Positions 56,725 to 64,000 of a DNA stretch of 64,000 nucleotides are shown here, in pieces. The notes beneath the pieces were generated by a model. It was not told where the DNA came from. It saw nothing but the letters and a program-made list of their open reading frames with translations, and did no database searches. The position numbers and the translations under genes are program-made. Source of the DNA: Synechococcus sp. JA-2-3B'a(2-13) (GTDB lineage Bacteria > Cyanobacteriota > Cyanobacteriia > Thermostichales > Thermostichaceae); contig NC_007776.1 in assembly GCF_000013225.1 (NCBI RefSeq), positions 1,197,277-1,261,276 on the forward strand. Reading direction: 5' to 3'. Positions within the stretch are counted from its first letter, which is position 1, and the number at the start of each line of letters is the position of its first letter.

Positions 56725-58158
56725 ATGTTTCTAGATACCGTTGCCCTTTCTCGTCTACAGTTTGCCCTCACGGCCATTTTTCACATGTTGTGGCCGGTCT
56801 TAACAACAGGAATGGCCATTTATCTTGTTGTGATTGAGGGGCTTTGGCTGAAAACCCGCAACTTAGATTACTACCGCCACGCCCGTTTCTGGTCAAAACT
56901 CTATGTGTTGAACTTCGGTATTGGCGTGGCCTCAGGCTTGCCAATGGCTTTTCAGTTTGGCATGAACTGGGCACCTTTTTCCGAAGCAGTGGGGGACTTC
57001 TTTGGAACCATCCTGGGCTTTGAGGGCACGATGGCCTTTATGCTGGAGGCCAGCTTTCTGGGGATCATGCTGTTCGGCTGGGAGCGCGTCCCGCCGGTGA
57101 TTCACTGGATCTCGACGATCCTGGTGGCCTTTGGCGCCAACTTATCCACCTTTTGGATCCTGACGGCCAACTCTTGGCTGCAGACGCCGGCAGGTGGCGT
57201 GTTCGTCGATGGGAAATTTGTGGTGCGGGACTACCTGCAAGCTATTGTCAACCCCTTCATGGTCAACAGCTTTCTGCACATGTTTTTTGCCACCTTGGAA
57301 ACCTCTTTGTTTGTTATCGGTGGCATCAGTGCCTGGTACATTCTCAAGCGGCGGCACAGCGAGTTCTTCTCCCGCTCCCTCAAAGTGGTCTTGGCGATGG
57401 CCCTGGTGGTTGCCCCCCTGCAGGTGTATATCGGCCATTTGAGCGCAGAGCAAGTGTATCGCTATCAGCCGGCCAAGCTGGCGGCCATGGAGGCCCAGTG
57501 GGAGACGATCCCCGCCGGTGAGCGGGCGGACTGGAGCCTGTTGGCTGTGCCCAACGACCGCGAAGAGCGCAACGAGTGGGAGGTGAAGATCCCTGGCGCG
57601 CTGGGCTATCTGCTGGAGTTCAAACCCAGGCTGGATCGACCCATTCAAGGGCTCAAAAGCTGGGATCCCCAAAATCGTCCCCACATGGTTGGCCTCATCT
57701 ACTACTCCTTTAGGACAATGGTGGCCATTGGCCTCCTCCTAGCCGGGCTTGTCGGAGTTACCCTTGTGCAATGGCTGAGGGGCAAGCTCTCAGTGGAGGC
57801 CCTTTCTCAGCAAAAGTGGCTGATGAGAGCTTGGATCTTCGCAGCACCCCTGGGATACATCGCCGTTGAAACCGGTTGGATCGTCCGCTGTGTGGGTCGG
57901 CAGCCCTGGATTGTGTATGGACAACTGCGCACGGTGGAATCGGTTTCGCCCCTGCCGGCAGGAGAAGTGCTGTTTTCTCTGGTTGGCCTGACCGCGTTGT
58001 ACACTGTGTTCTTCGTTGCCGCTCTCTACTTTGGCAGCCGCATCATCCGCAAAGGGCCCAACCTGGAGTTGCCCGCTCCTGCCCCGGCAACGCAGCCGGT
58101 GATCGTGGTCGAGCCTGCCCGCCACGAGCCAGATCGCCGTCCTGCAGAAGCTCGGTAG
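56725..58158 (+). CDS. cydA: Cytochrome bd-type quinol oxidase subunit I
   Basis: Membrane oxidase subunit that carries the hemes, 477 residues from ATG 56725 (MFLDTVALSRLQF). An in-frame TTG at 56713 is not preferred. The heme ligand His20 (IFHMLWP) and a second His in VNSFLHMFFATLE are visible, with the Met in YSFRTMVAIG and the GRQPWIVYGQLRT motif. The quinol-binding loop is short, so this is the short-Q-loop (CIO/bd-II-like) type. It is followed by cydB after a 193-base gap. In cyanobacteria it is an alternative terminal oxidase. Confidence 0.95.
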   Translation: MFLDTVALSRLQFALTAIFHMLWPVLTTGMAIYLVVIEGLWLKTRNLDYYRHARFWSKLYVLNFGIGVASGLPMAFQFGMNWAPFSEAVGDFFGTILGFEGTMAFMLEASFLGIMLFGWERVPPVIHWISTILVAFGANLSTFWILTANSWLQTPAGGVFVDGKFVVRDYLQAIVNPFMVNSFLHMFFATLETSLFVIGGISAWYILKRRHSEFFSRSLKVVLAMALVVAPLQVYIGHLSAEQVYRYQPAKLAAMEAQWETIPAGERADWSLLAVPNDREERNEWEVKIPGALGYLLEFKPRLDRPIQGLKSWDPQNRPHMVGLIYYSFRTMVAIGLLLAGLVGVTLVQWLRGKLSVEALSQQKWLMRAWIFAAPLGYIAVETGWIVRCVGRQPWIVYGQLRTVESVSPLPAGEVLFSLVGLTALYTVFFVAALYFGSRIIRKGPNLELPAPAPATQPVIVVEPARHEPDRRPAEAR

Positions 58159-58351
58159 CAGCAGTTTGGTAGCCATCTAACTGGTGACTCCAAGTAGCAA
58201 CAGGGCAACGTAGCAGGCCCATTCCCCACAGCAGTGAAACCCTTCGCTACGTCAACTCCCAACTTCCCTTCCCTGGAGGGAGAGGGACTGGGGATCGCCA
58301 TCGGGAACTGTCTCGCACTGGTCAGAAATACTCAAAGCAGAGGGAACAGCG

Positions 58352-59401
58352 ATGGAATCTTTTGAGCCTTTACAGCGGTTTCTGCCCCAGGTTTGGTTTT
58401 TTATCCTGGGCCTATTCCTATTTCTCTACGTTCTGCTGGACGGGTTTGATCTGGGAGTTGGTATCCTCTCCCTGACGGCCTCCAGCGAGACGCGGCGCAG
58501 CATTCTCATGACCAGCTTGGGCAATGTTTGGGATGCCAACGAGACGTGGCTGGTGTTGATGGGGGGATCCCTATTTGGATCTTTTCCTCTCGCCTACGCC
58601 ACCATTCTCAATGCCCTCTACATACCCTTGGTGATCATGGTGGTGGGCCTGATCTTGCGGGCCGTTTCCTTCGAGTTTCGGGAAAACGCCGACAACAAGT
58701 TGGTGTGGAACCTAGCCTTTGGAGTGGGCAGCTTTTTGGCAGCCTTGGGCCAGGGATTTGCCTTGGGCAGCGTCTTCGAAGGGATCCGCGTGGACGAAGC
58801 CGGCCACTTTGCCGGCAGCCCCTGGGATTGGCTGACCTGGCGCACGCTGTTGGTGGCTCTTACTTTGATCCAGGGCTATGTGTTAATCGGCTCAGCCTAC
58901 CTAATCGTTAAGACCACCGGCGAGCTTCAGGAAACCTACTACAAGACGGCAACCATCGCCACCTGGACAACTTTACTGGGGGCAGTGTTTATCACCATCA
59001 GCACTCCTATCATGTCCGAGCAGGCGCGTGCTCAGCTTTTCTCGCCCCCCCTTTTCTACATCTTTGCTGCCATCCCAGTTCTGGGACTTTTGTTGGTGGC
59101 GTTGTTGCTGCGCAGCCTGCGCCGGCGGGAAGAAAATAGCGTTTTGGTTTACACTTTTTTGATCTTTGCGCTTTCTTTTATCGGCTTGGGGTTCATGGTC
59201 TTCCCCAACATCATCCCCCCCAGCGTCACCATCTACGAAGCGGCAGCCTCCCCCAGCTCGCTGGTGTTTATGCTCACCTTTATTGGCTTTCTGATCCCGG
59301 TTATCTTGTCCTACAACATCTACAACTACGTGGTGTTCCGGGGCAAGATCGTGGTGCAGGAAGTGGCGGCGGAAGAGGCCAAAGTTCCAGAGGCAGTTTA
59401 A
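58352..59401 (+). CDS. cydB: Cytochrome bd-type quinol oxidase subunit II
   Basis: Partner of cydA, 349 residues, from ATG 58352 (MESFEPLQRFLPQVWFF). About eight membrane segments are visible. Family motifs include YVLLDGFDLGVGIL near the N-terminus and NVWDANETWLVLMGG (the conserved WDANETWL). The C-terminus is short and acidic (EAKVPEAV). A strong terminator follows. No cydX or cydDC was seen nearby. Confidence 0.95.
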   Translation: MESFEPLQRFLPQVWFFILGLFLFLYVLLDGFDLGVGILSLTASSETRRSILMTSLGNVWDANETWLVLMGGSLFGSFPLAYATILNALYIPLVIMVVGLILRAVSFEFRENADNKLVWNLAFGVGSFLAALGQGFALGSVFEGIRVDEAGHFAGSPWDWLTWRTLLVALTLIQGYVLIGSAYLIVKTTGELQETYYKTATIATWTTLLGAVFITISTPIMSEQARAQLFSPPLFYIFAAIPVLGLLLVALLLRSLRRREENSVLVYTFLIFALSFIGLGFMVFPNIIPPSVTIYEAAASPSSLVFMLTFIGFLIPVILSYNIYNYVVFRGKIVVQEVAAEEAKVPEAV

Positions 59402-59425
59402 GCTGGCCTGAGGATGCAGCAATAA

Positions 59426-59456
59426 CCCCGCCCGGTGATGGGCGGGGCAATTTTTT
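59426..59456 (+). terminator. Rho-independent terminator of cydAB
   Basis: CCCCGCCC (59426-59433) pairs with GGGCGGGG (59440-59447) around GGTGAT, followed by AA and six Ts. It closes the cydAB unit, 25 bases after the cydB stop and just before the decayed TnpB element. Confidence 0.93.
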
Positions 59457-59484
59457 AGGTGCAATCGAACGTCTACAGAGAAAG

Positions 59485-60118
59485 GCTGATACATTTACGC
59501 TGAACACTGCTGAGCATTACTGCTCAACGGTGAAGCGATAGCATTCTGTCCGTTTCCGAACAGAAAGGCGGTATCCCGCAAAGCTCTGAGCATAACACCC
59601 AGAGCGCCTTGCCAATCTCGTGGTAGCCTATGGCTGCACTTTGGGCATCTAAACACCTTTGCGCCACCCAACTTGGTGTGGATGTGCCCGCACCTGGTAC
59701 AGGTTTTGCTGGTGTACGCTTCCGATACTTCCACGACGACCACGTTTTTCTTTTTGGCTTGGAACCTCAGGAACTGCTTGAACCGATAGTGCGCCCAGGT
59801 GAGCATCGCCCTTGCTGTCTTACTACCAAACTTCCTCCCCGCCTTGGCAACCATCTTGGCTGACTCGAAAGTGGGGAGAAATATCAATCGGTAGTTATCC
59901 GTCAGGAACGCCGCTACCTTGCGATGGCACTCGTCCACCAAGTTCCTGATTCTCTCCCGCAGACGAAACGCCGCTTGCCGCATTCGCCTACGCTTGGGCC
60001 TCGGCGCTTTGCTCAGCCTAGATTGCAGATCGTCTAGGTGGTAGCACAGCCGAGCGATTCTACCAAAGTCCCCCTTGGCGATATCTACAAAACCTGCTCT
60101 CACTCTCTCTTGAGCCAT
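59485..60118 (-). pseudogene. tnpB: Decayed TnpB element related to the 284-bp elements
   Basis: Only the C-terminal half of a TnpB frame (about 207 residues) remains, entered just after the stop of the upstream membrane protein gene. Visible parts are GDFGRIARLCYHLDDLQSRLS, IFLPTFESAKMVAKAGRKF and SEAYTSKTCTRCGHIHTK (zinc ribbon). The catalytic motif region reads RDWQGALGVMLRALRDTAF, with Gln in place of the usual Asn. The N-terminal DPG-type catalytic Asp is missing, so it is inactive. Its right end GCTGATACATTT (from 59485) and hairpin (TGAGCA-TTAC-TGCTCA on the plus strand) match those of the 284-bp copies. Confidence 0.85.
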
Positions 60119-61686
60119 TGCCGGATCTGCTCGGCAGCTACATCGCGACCTCCCAACCCAAAAGCCAACGCCACCGCCACGGCAATCGCCCCCAGAACCA
60201 GACCAAAAGCCAACACCACAATGTCGGTGGCCACGCCCATCTGCTGCAGGGCCATGGCGCCAACAAAAACCAAGATAGCCACCCGCGCCGCCTGGGCCAG
60301 TACCCCTGAGGAAGGGCTACCCAAGCTCTTGATCATAGAGTGGGCCAAATTGGCCAAATAAAGACCGATCCCAAACACCAGGGCGCCGATGAGCACCCGA
60401 CCGGAAATCAGCAACAGCCCCTGCACAATGTCGGTTAGGGCGGCAAACTGCAGCAACTCCACTGCCGGCACCGCCCCAAACAAGACCACGCCTACCCAGA
60501 CCACCAAGCCGGCGATCTCGGAGGGAGTGCGACGTTTGGCAGCGGGATCCCCTTCAGGCTCAGGAGCAGCGGCCAGGGGCAAGCCCAGCCCCGCGACCAG
60601 ACGGTCAAAACCCACCGCCTGCAGCAACTGGGTTACCAAGCTGGCCAAAAATTGCCCCAGCAAGTAAAAGACGGCCAGGATCAAAGCGGATCCCGCGATC
60701 AAGGGAATGGCCCGCAACACCTGCTCCAGCATCGCCACCGCCGGATCGGAGATGGCCCGAATTTCCAAGGCATTCAGCGCCGCAATCACCGCCGGGATCA
60801 ACACCAAGACATACACCACCGTCCCGACGATCTGGGCCAACTGGGGAACGCCAAAGCGTGCCCCCAACCGATTTGCCCCTGCTGCCACCAACAAATTGGA
60901 GACGATCCCACGCACGATGCGGGCCAAAAACCAGCCCACTGCACCGATGATCAGCGCTCCCAAAATCCGCGGCACCATCGACAGCAACTGATCCAGCAGG
61001 TTTTGCACCGGCTGCAGCGGCCCCTGCAGGTTCAGGGTATCCAGGATGATCGGCAAAAAGAACAGCAGAATCAGCCAGTAAAGGGCATTGCCCAAAGTTT
61101 CATTCAGCAGGAAAGGGGTGACCTCTGTACCTCCCTCTTGGCCGGTTGGGGTTCCTTCTGCACCTGCCTCACCGGCAGTGCTTTCCTGTTGCAGAGGCCG
61201 GGCCAACTGCTCATCGAGGTTGAAACGCCGCAGCCCCTGGATGACCGCCAGCCGAGCAACAGTGGCCACCACCCAGCCCACAGCCAGCAGCACCAGCGCC
61301 CCACCCACCCGTGGCAGATAAACGAAGATTTCCCCCAAAAACCTGTTGAGCGGATCGGAGACAGCTTGAAGCTGCAGGGCATTCAGTACCGCCACCAACA
61401 CAAAAGCAAGAATCACCCAGTAGACGGCAGCGGCCACCCAGCGCTCCGTTTGGGGCAGCTTCTCGCCGGGCTTTTGGCCCAAAACCCAAGCAGCCAAGCG
61501 ATTGTCCAGTTGCGTCCTCTTGAGAAGTCCTCTGATGCCGAAGGCTACTGCCGTGGCCACTATCCAACCCAGAATTAAGATGGCAATCGCCGCAAGGAGA
61601 TTGGGCATAAAATCGATAAGCCTAGACCAAAGACTGACGACAAAAGAGATGGCCTCATCTCCAATGGTGTTTCCAGAGGTGTCCAT
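60100..61686 (-). CDS. TM-helix-repeat membrane protein (mechanosensitive-channel-type family)
   Basis: A 528-residue protein from ATG 61684-61686 (MDTSGNTIGDEAISF); an earlier frame start at 61839 adds 51 unconserved residues. It has about four repeated units of a conserved TM-helix type: VPRILGALIIGAVGWFLARIVR and LPRVGGALVLLAVGWVVATVAR (quoted separately) are clear homologous repeats. The C-terminus is LAFGLGGRDVAAEQIRQWLKR, also typical. It lacks the MscS beta-domain. Likely an inner-membrane channel-type protein; the ion is unknown. Its stop overlaps the start of the decayed TnpB. Confidence 0.85.
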   Translation of the reverse strand: MDTSGNTIGDEAISFVVSLWSRLIDFMPNLLAAIAILILGWIVATAVAFGIRGLLKRTQLDNRLAAWVLGQKPGEKLPQTERWVAAAVYWVILAFVLVAVLNALQLQAVSDPLNRFLGEIFVYLPRVGGALVLLAVGWVVATVARLAVIQGLRRFNLDEQLARPLQQESTAGEAGAEGTPTGQEGGTEVTPFLLNETLGNALYWLILLFFLPIILDTLNLQGPLQPVQNLLDQLLSMVPRILGALIIGAVGWFLARIVRGIVSNLLVAAGANRLGARFGVPQLAQIVGTVVYVLVLIPAVIAALNALEIRAISDPAVAMLEQVLRAIPLIAGSALILAVFYLLGQFLASLVTQLLQAVGFDRLVAGLGLPLAAAPEPEGDPAAKRRTPSEIAGLVVWVGVVLFGAVPAVELLQFAALTDIVQGLLLISGRVLIGALVFGIGLYLANLAHSMIKSLGSPSSGVLAQAARVAILVFVGAMALQQMGVATDIVVLAFGLVLGAIAVAVALAFGLGGRDVAAEQIRQWLKRE

Positions 61687-62233
61687 AATGATCCTCACAG
61701 CTTGAAAATGCTCAGGATGGACAGATAACAAGTGTAGGTTAACCTGAAGTGTTTTTTCAGGCAAGTTGGCCAAAGGGGGAATATGATATGAAAAATATAT
61801 ATTGAGGCAGAAATATCGGATCTCGAAATAAAACTTCACATTCTATTAACCCAAGGGCTCCAGCCATCAGTCAAAGCTCCGATGGGCCATCGAACGGCAA
61901 GGATCGAATTCAAGTTGTTGATACCGCAGATTATAGCTTTTCCCCACCGAGCAGGAGCTTTGTAGATTAAGTCAGGATCTCTGTTGTGCGATGGATGCGG
62001 CTGCATTGGCTAGAGTCAGTGTTGCTGGGAGGAACTGCAGCGGGCAGTTTGCATCCACAGAATGAGAGCATTTTGATGACCTATATAAAGAATCAAACGG
62101 GCAATCGACACTCGGTCAATGGGTTGGATCCCCTGTAGCCTTGATATGCTTAGCCTATTGGCTTGCTCACTGTCTGGCCTAAGGTGTATCCCGAAATACG
62201 TTTGCAGTTCTTCAATTTACAATTGATAGCCTT
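61687..62233. other. Gene-free interval of about 550 bases
   Basis: No credible ORF. The left half is AT-rich near 61795-61850. A hairpin candidate is at 61992-62057: TGGATGC (61992-61998) pairs with GCATCCA (62051-62057), and inside it AACTGC (62033-62038) pairs with GCAGTT (62044-62049). It could be part of a small RNA, or chance. This is an unusually long gap for this window. Confidence 0.4.
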
Positions 62234-62767
62234 CTAAATCGGTTTCTTCCAATACACCAGCGCATCTTCTCCGTTGTAATACCCCTTGCGACGTCCCAGC
62301 CGTTGAAACCCTGCCGATTCGTACAGGCGGATTGCCGCTTGATTGGAAGCCTTTACCTCCAGAGTGGCCCAGCGGCAGCCTGCTGCTCTCGCTTGGTTCA
62401 GCAGTTCTTCCAGAATCCGCCGGCCCAAGCCCTGTTGCCGGTGCTCGGGATCCACCGCCAGAGAGATGATATGTGCTTCTTCTTCAATGCGCCAGAGAAT
62501 GCCGAAGCCCACCAGCTCTTTTGTCACCTGCGTCGGCGAAGTGGGGTTTGGAGAGGGAAGGGGAAACTCGGCTCGGCCCGAGCCACACGAAGCGCCAACG
62601 GCAGCGGGTTCCGCCACTACCCCAATCACCGTGCTTGTGGGTCGTTCCAGCTCCGCTCGATATCCCTGTTCTCCCCAGTATCCCCCATAGCACCGCCGAT
62701 CCAGCTCCAGCAGTTGGGGCAGGGCAGTGATGTCCAACAGCTGCAGCCGATAACTCGTACCGCTCAT
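62234..62767 (-). CDS. rimI: Ribosomal-protein-alanine N-acetyltransferase (RimI-like)
   Basis: GNAT acetyltransferase of 177 residues. The acetyl-CoA motif is HRQQGLGRRILEELL, preceded by HIISLAVDPE, and the C-terminus has NQAAIRLYESAGFQRLGRRKGYYNGEDALV, typical of RimI (shown partly). RimI acetylates the N-terminus of ribosomal protein S18. It contains a short Ser/Pro-rich insert (residues about 60-82) not usual in RimI. It follows the unknown 149-residue gene by six bases and so belongs to the purK operon. Confidence 0.9.
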   Translation of the reverse strand: MSGTSYRLQLLDITALPQLLELDRRCYGGYWGEQGYRAELERPTSTVIGVVAEPAAVGASCGSGRAEFPLPSPNPTSPTQVTKELVGFGILWRIEEEAHIISLAVDPEHRQQGLGRRILEELLNQARAAGCRWATLEVKASNQAAIRLYESAGFQRLGRRKGYYNGEDALVYWKKPI

Positions 62768-62773
62768 GGTGGC

Positions 62774-63223
62774 CTAGTCTCGCAATTCGCAGAATTCCGC
62801 CAACAACAACTGCCCCAAGGGATCGTCATCGGGAGCCGCGTAGGGCAAGGCTCTGCGGCTGATGCTCAAGATGTTGCCCCCCGATTGGGGATGGTGCTCC
62901 GCACCGCTTTCGAGAACAGGCTTGAGTTCGTAGTCGATCCCTTCGGTGAAGCCGGCTTCCTGTAGGTAGTCTTGGGCGGCTTTGAGGATCCCTTCTCGCA
63001 GTTGCGCTTTGACCGCAGGGGCCATGAGGTGGCGAACAAACCACTGGGCGCTGGCGGGATCCACCTCGGCGAGGTATCGAAGGGCAGGGGTCAACACGGC
63101 GGGGCGCTCTTGGGGGGAGAGGCGGTTGACCTGCTGGGCTACCGCGGGCACATCCCGCCGTTGCATGGCCTGGATCAGGGCTTGAATGTCTGGGGAGAAG
63201 GAGGGATCCGACACTTGGCTCAT
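62774..63223 (-). CDS. Unknown cyanobacterial protein, 149 residues
   Basis: Starts MSQVSDPSFSPDIQALIQ (ATG 63221-63223), overlapping the purK stop by four bases (ATGA 63220-63223), so it is translationally coupled. A longer frame to 63355 lies inside purK and was rejected. It is cytosolic and mostly helical (DVPAVAQQVNRLSPQERPA then SAQWFVRHLMAPAVKAQLREGI). No family recognised. It sits between purK and rimI. Confidence 0.75.
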   Translation of the reverse strand: MSQVSDPSFSPDIQALIQAMQRRDVPAVAQQVNRLSPQERPAVLTPALRYLAEVDPASAQWFVRHLMAPAVKAQLREGILKAAQDYLQEAGFTEGIDYELKPVLESGAEHHPQSGGNILSISRRALPYAAPDDDPLGQLLLAEFCELRD

Positions 63224-64000
63224 GGCTGGGGGTACCAGAGGGATTCGAGGGTGCGGACAAGGGCTGCTGCTTCGAAAGGAGAGGGAGCAGTCGGCAGACA
63301 GACGGTTACATGGCCCAGTTTCCGCCCTGGGCGGGCAGGGGTTTTGTGGTACCAATGCACCGTGGCATTGGGGAGCTGGGCCAGGCGCTGCCGCTTTTCT
63401 GGGTAATCGCCGGTGGAATGCTCATAGCCCAAGAGGTTCACCATCACTGCCCCCCCACACTTGAGGGAGGGATCCCCCAAGGGCAGGCCGAGGATGGCCC
63501 GCAGGTGTTGCTCGAATTGTGAGGTGCGGCAGGCTTCTAGGGTGTAGTGGCCGGAATTGTGGACCCGCGGCGAGATTTCGTTGATCCAGATCCCGGCCTT
63601 GGGGTGGGGCGGCGGCACCCAGAACAGCTCGATGCCAAACACGCCAACTGCACCCAATTTTTCCATCAGATCGGCTGCTAAGCGCCGGATCTCCGCCTCG
63701 GTGGTTGGGGGGATGCGGGCAGGCACCAGGACGTGGCGGCAGATTTGCTCAATCTGCACAGTTTCCACCACCGGGTAAACCCGGATCTCTCCCTTCAGCC
63801 CCCGCGCTACCATCACCGCCAGCTCCCGCTCGAACGGGATCCATTCCTCCAGCAATAGCGGGATCCCCTCAGATTGGCTAAGGGCCTGCTGCAAAGCCGC
63901 TCGCTCGTGCAAGATGCGGGTGCCCTGCCCATCGTAGCCCTGCCGCCGTCGCTTGAGCACCACCGGAAAGCCCAGTCCAGCCAGGTCTGCCGAATCCAAC
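63220..64000 (-). CDS. purK: N5-carboxyaminoimidazole ribonucleotide synthase, N-terminus cut by window edge
   Basis: ATP-grasp enzyme of purine synthesis that makes N5-CAIR from AIR, bicarbonate and ATP. The 5' end lies beyond the window, so the first roughly 100-120 residues are missing. Visible are LGFPVVLKRRRQGYDGQGT (ATP-grasp lysine region), PFERELAVMVARG, and the metal/substrate site IWINEISPRVHNSGHYTLEA. The stop overlaps the next gene by ATGA. The operon order purK, unknown, rimI is leftwards. In several cyanobacteria 6S RNA lies near purK; it is not seen on this side. Confidence 0.93.
   Translation of the reverse strand, partial: LDSADLAGLGFPVVLKRRRQGYDGQGTRILHERAALQQALSQSEGIPLLLEEWIPFERELAVMVARGLKGEIRVYPVVETVQIEQICRHVLVPARIPPTTEAEIRRLAADLMEKLGAVGVFGIELFWVPPPHPKAGIWINEISPRVHNSGHYTLEACRTSQFEQHLRAILGLPLGDPSLKCGGAVMVNLLGYEHSTGDYPEKRQRLAQLPNATVHWYHKTPARPGRKLGHVTVCLPTAPSPFEAAALVRTLESLWYPQP

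Noticed and set aside
58240-58300. GC-rich segment with CTTCCCTTCCCTGGAGGGAG as a terminator
   Set aside because: It lies between cydA and cydB with partial self-complementarity only and no T-run; cydB would need its own promoter if it were a terminator, which is not evident.

Overview
The window looks like a piece of a thermophilic, GC-rich unicellular cyanobacterial chromosome, most like the hot-spring Synechococcus lineage (strains of the JA-3-3Ab / JA-2-3B'a type). This rests on gene content (cyanobacteria-restricted families such as DUF3038/DUF4335 and DUF2839, an RRM protein of the Rbp type, an NblB-like HEAT protein, a pseudokinase-WD40 protein) and on the extraordinary density of the palindrome GGATCC, usually GGGATCCC, in almost every gene. 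No tRNA, rRNA, CRISPR array or prophage was seen.

Layout. 1-15 kb: an AI-2E-type permease cut by the window edge, fabI, aspS, a divergent TroA/MntA-type metal ABC transporter (binding protein left, ATPase and permease right), an rbp gene with a leader hairpin, rsmG coupled to a membrane protein, guaA, two small unknowns, a His-rich CobW GTPase, and the DUF3038-DUF4335 pair. 15-30 kb: FHA protein, methyltransferase, ABC-2 permease, a DUF4394 lipoprotein followed by an ECF sigma factor/RskA-like anti-sigma pair, DUF2839, a nitrilase-family amidase, a glutaredoxin-like protein, an uninterrupted dnaE, selD, an oligopeptide-type permease, a TPR protein and two unknowns. 30-49 kb is the accessory-rich part: two identical 284-bp non-autonomous elements in inverted orientation flank a HEAT gene, mnmA, a membrane protein and an FAD oxidoreductase; then come a pseudokinase-WD40 protein, an orphan TnpB element, uvrA, a TgpA-like transglutaminase, a Pho-box-controlled atypical alkaline phosphatase, a MarR regulator and a second orphan TnpB element. 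49-64 kb: a nucleoside/branched-chain-type ABC permease, a small membrane protein, a TM2 protein, an ABC-2 exporter, mfd, cydAB, a decayed third TnpB of the same family as the 284-bp elements, a TM-helix-repeat (mechanosensitive-type) membrane protein, rimI, an unknown and purK (cut by the right edge).

How the parts relate. Most genes are core housekeeping (lipid, tRNA charging and modification, purine, replication, repair, respiration). The unusual content is the mobile layer. The two TnpB elements have left-end and right-end hairpins with the same bulged architecture but different, compensated base pairs. The 284-bp elements are internally deleted TnpB derivatives whose end hairpin also co-varies with the decayed TnpB at 59.5 kb. 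One 284-bp copy abuts the start codon of a gene and the other lies 13 bases upstream of one. A separate short GC-rich repeat sits inside several reading frames and is translated in different frames. Two pairs of UV/repair genes (uvrA, mfd) and two phosphate- or metal-related loci show plausible cis-regulatory repeats.
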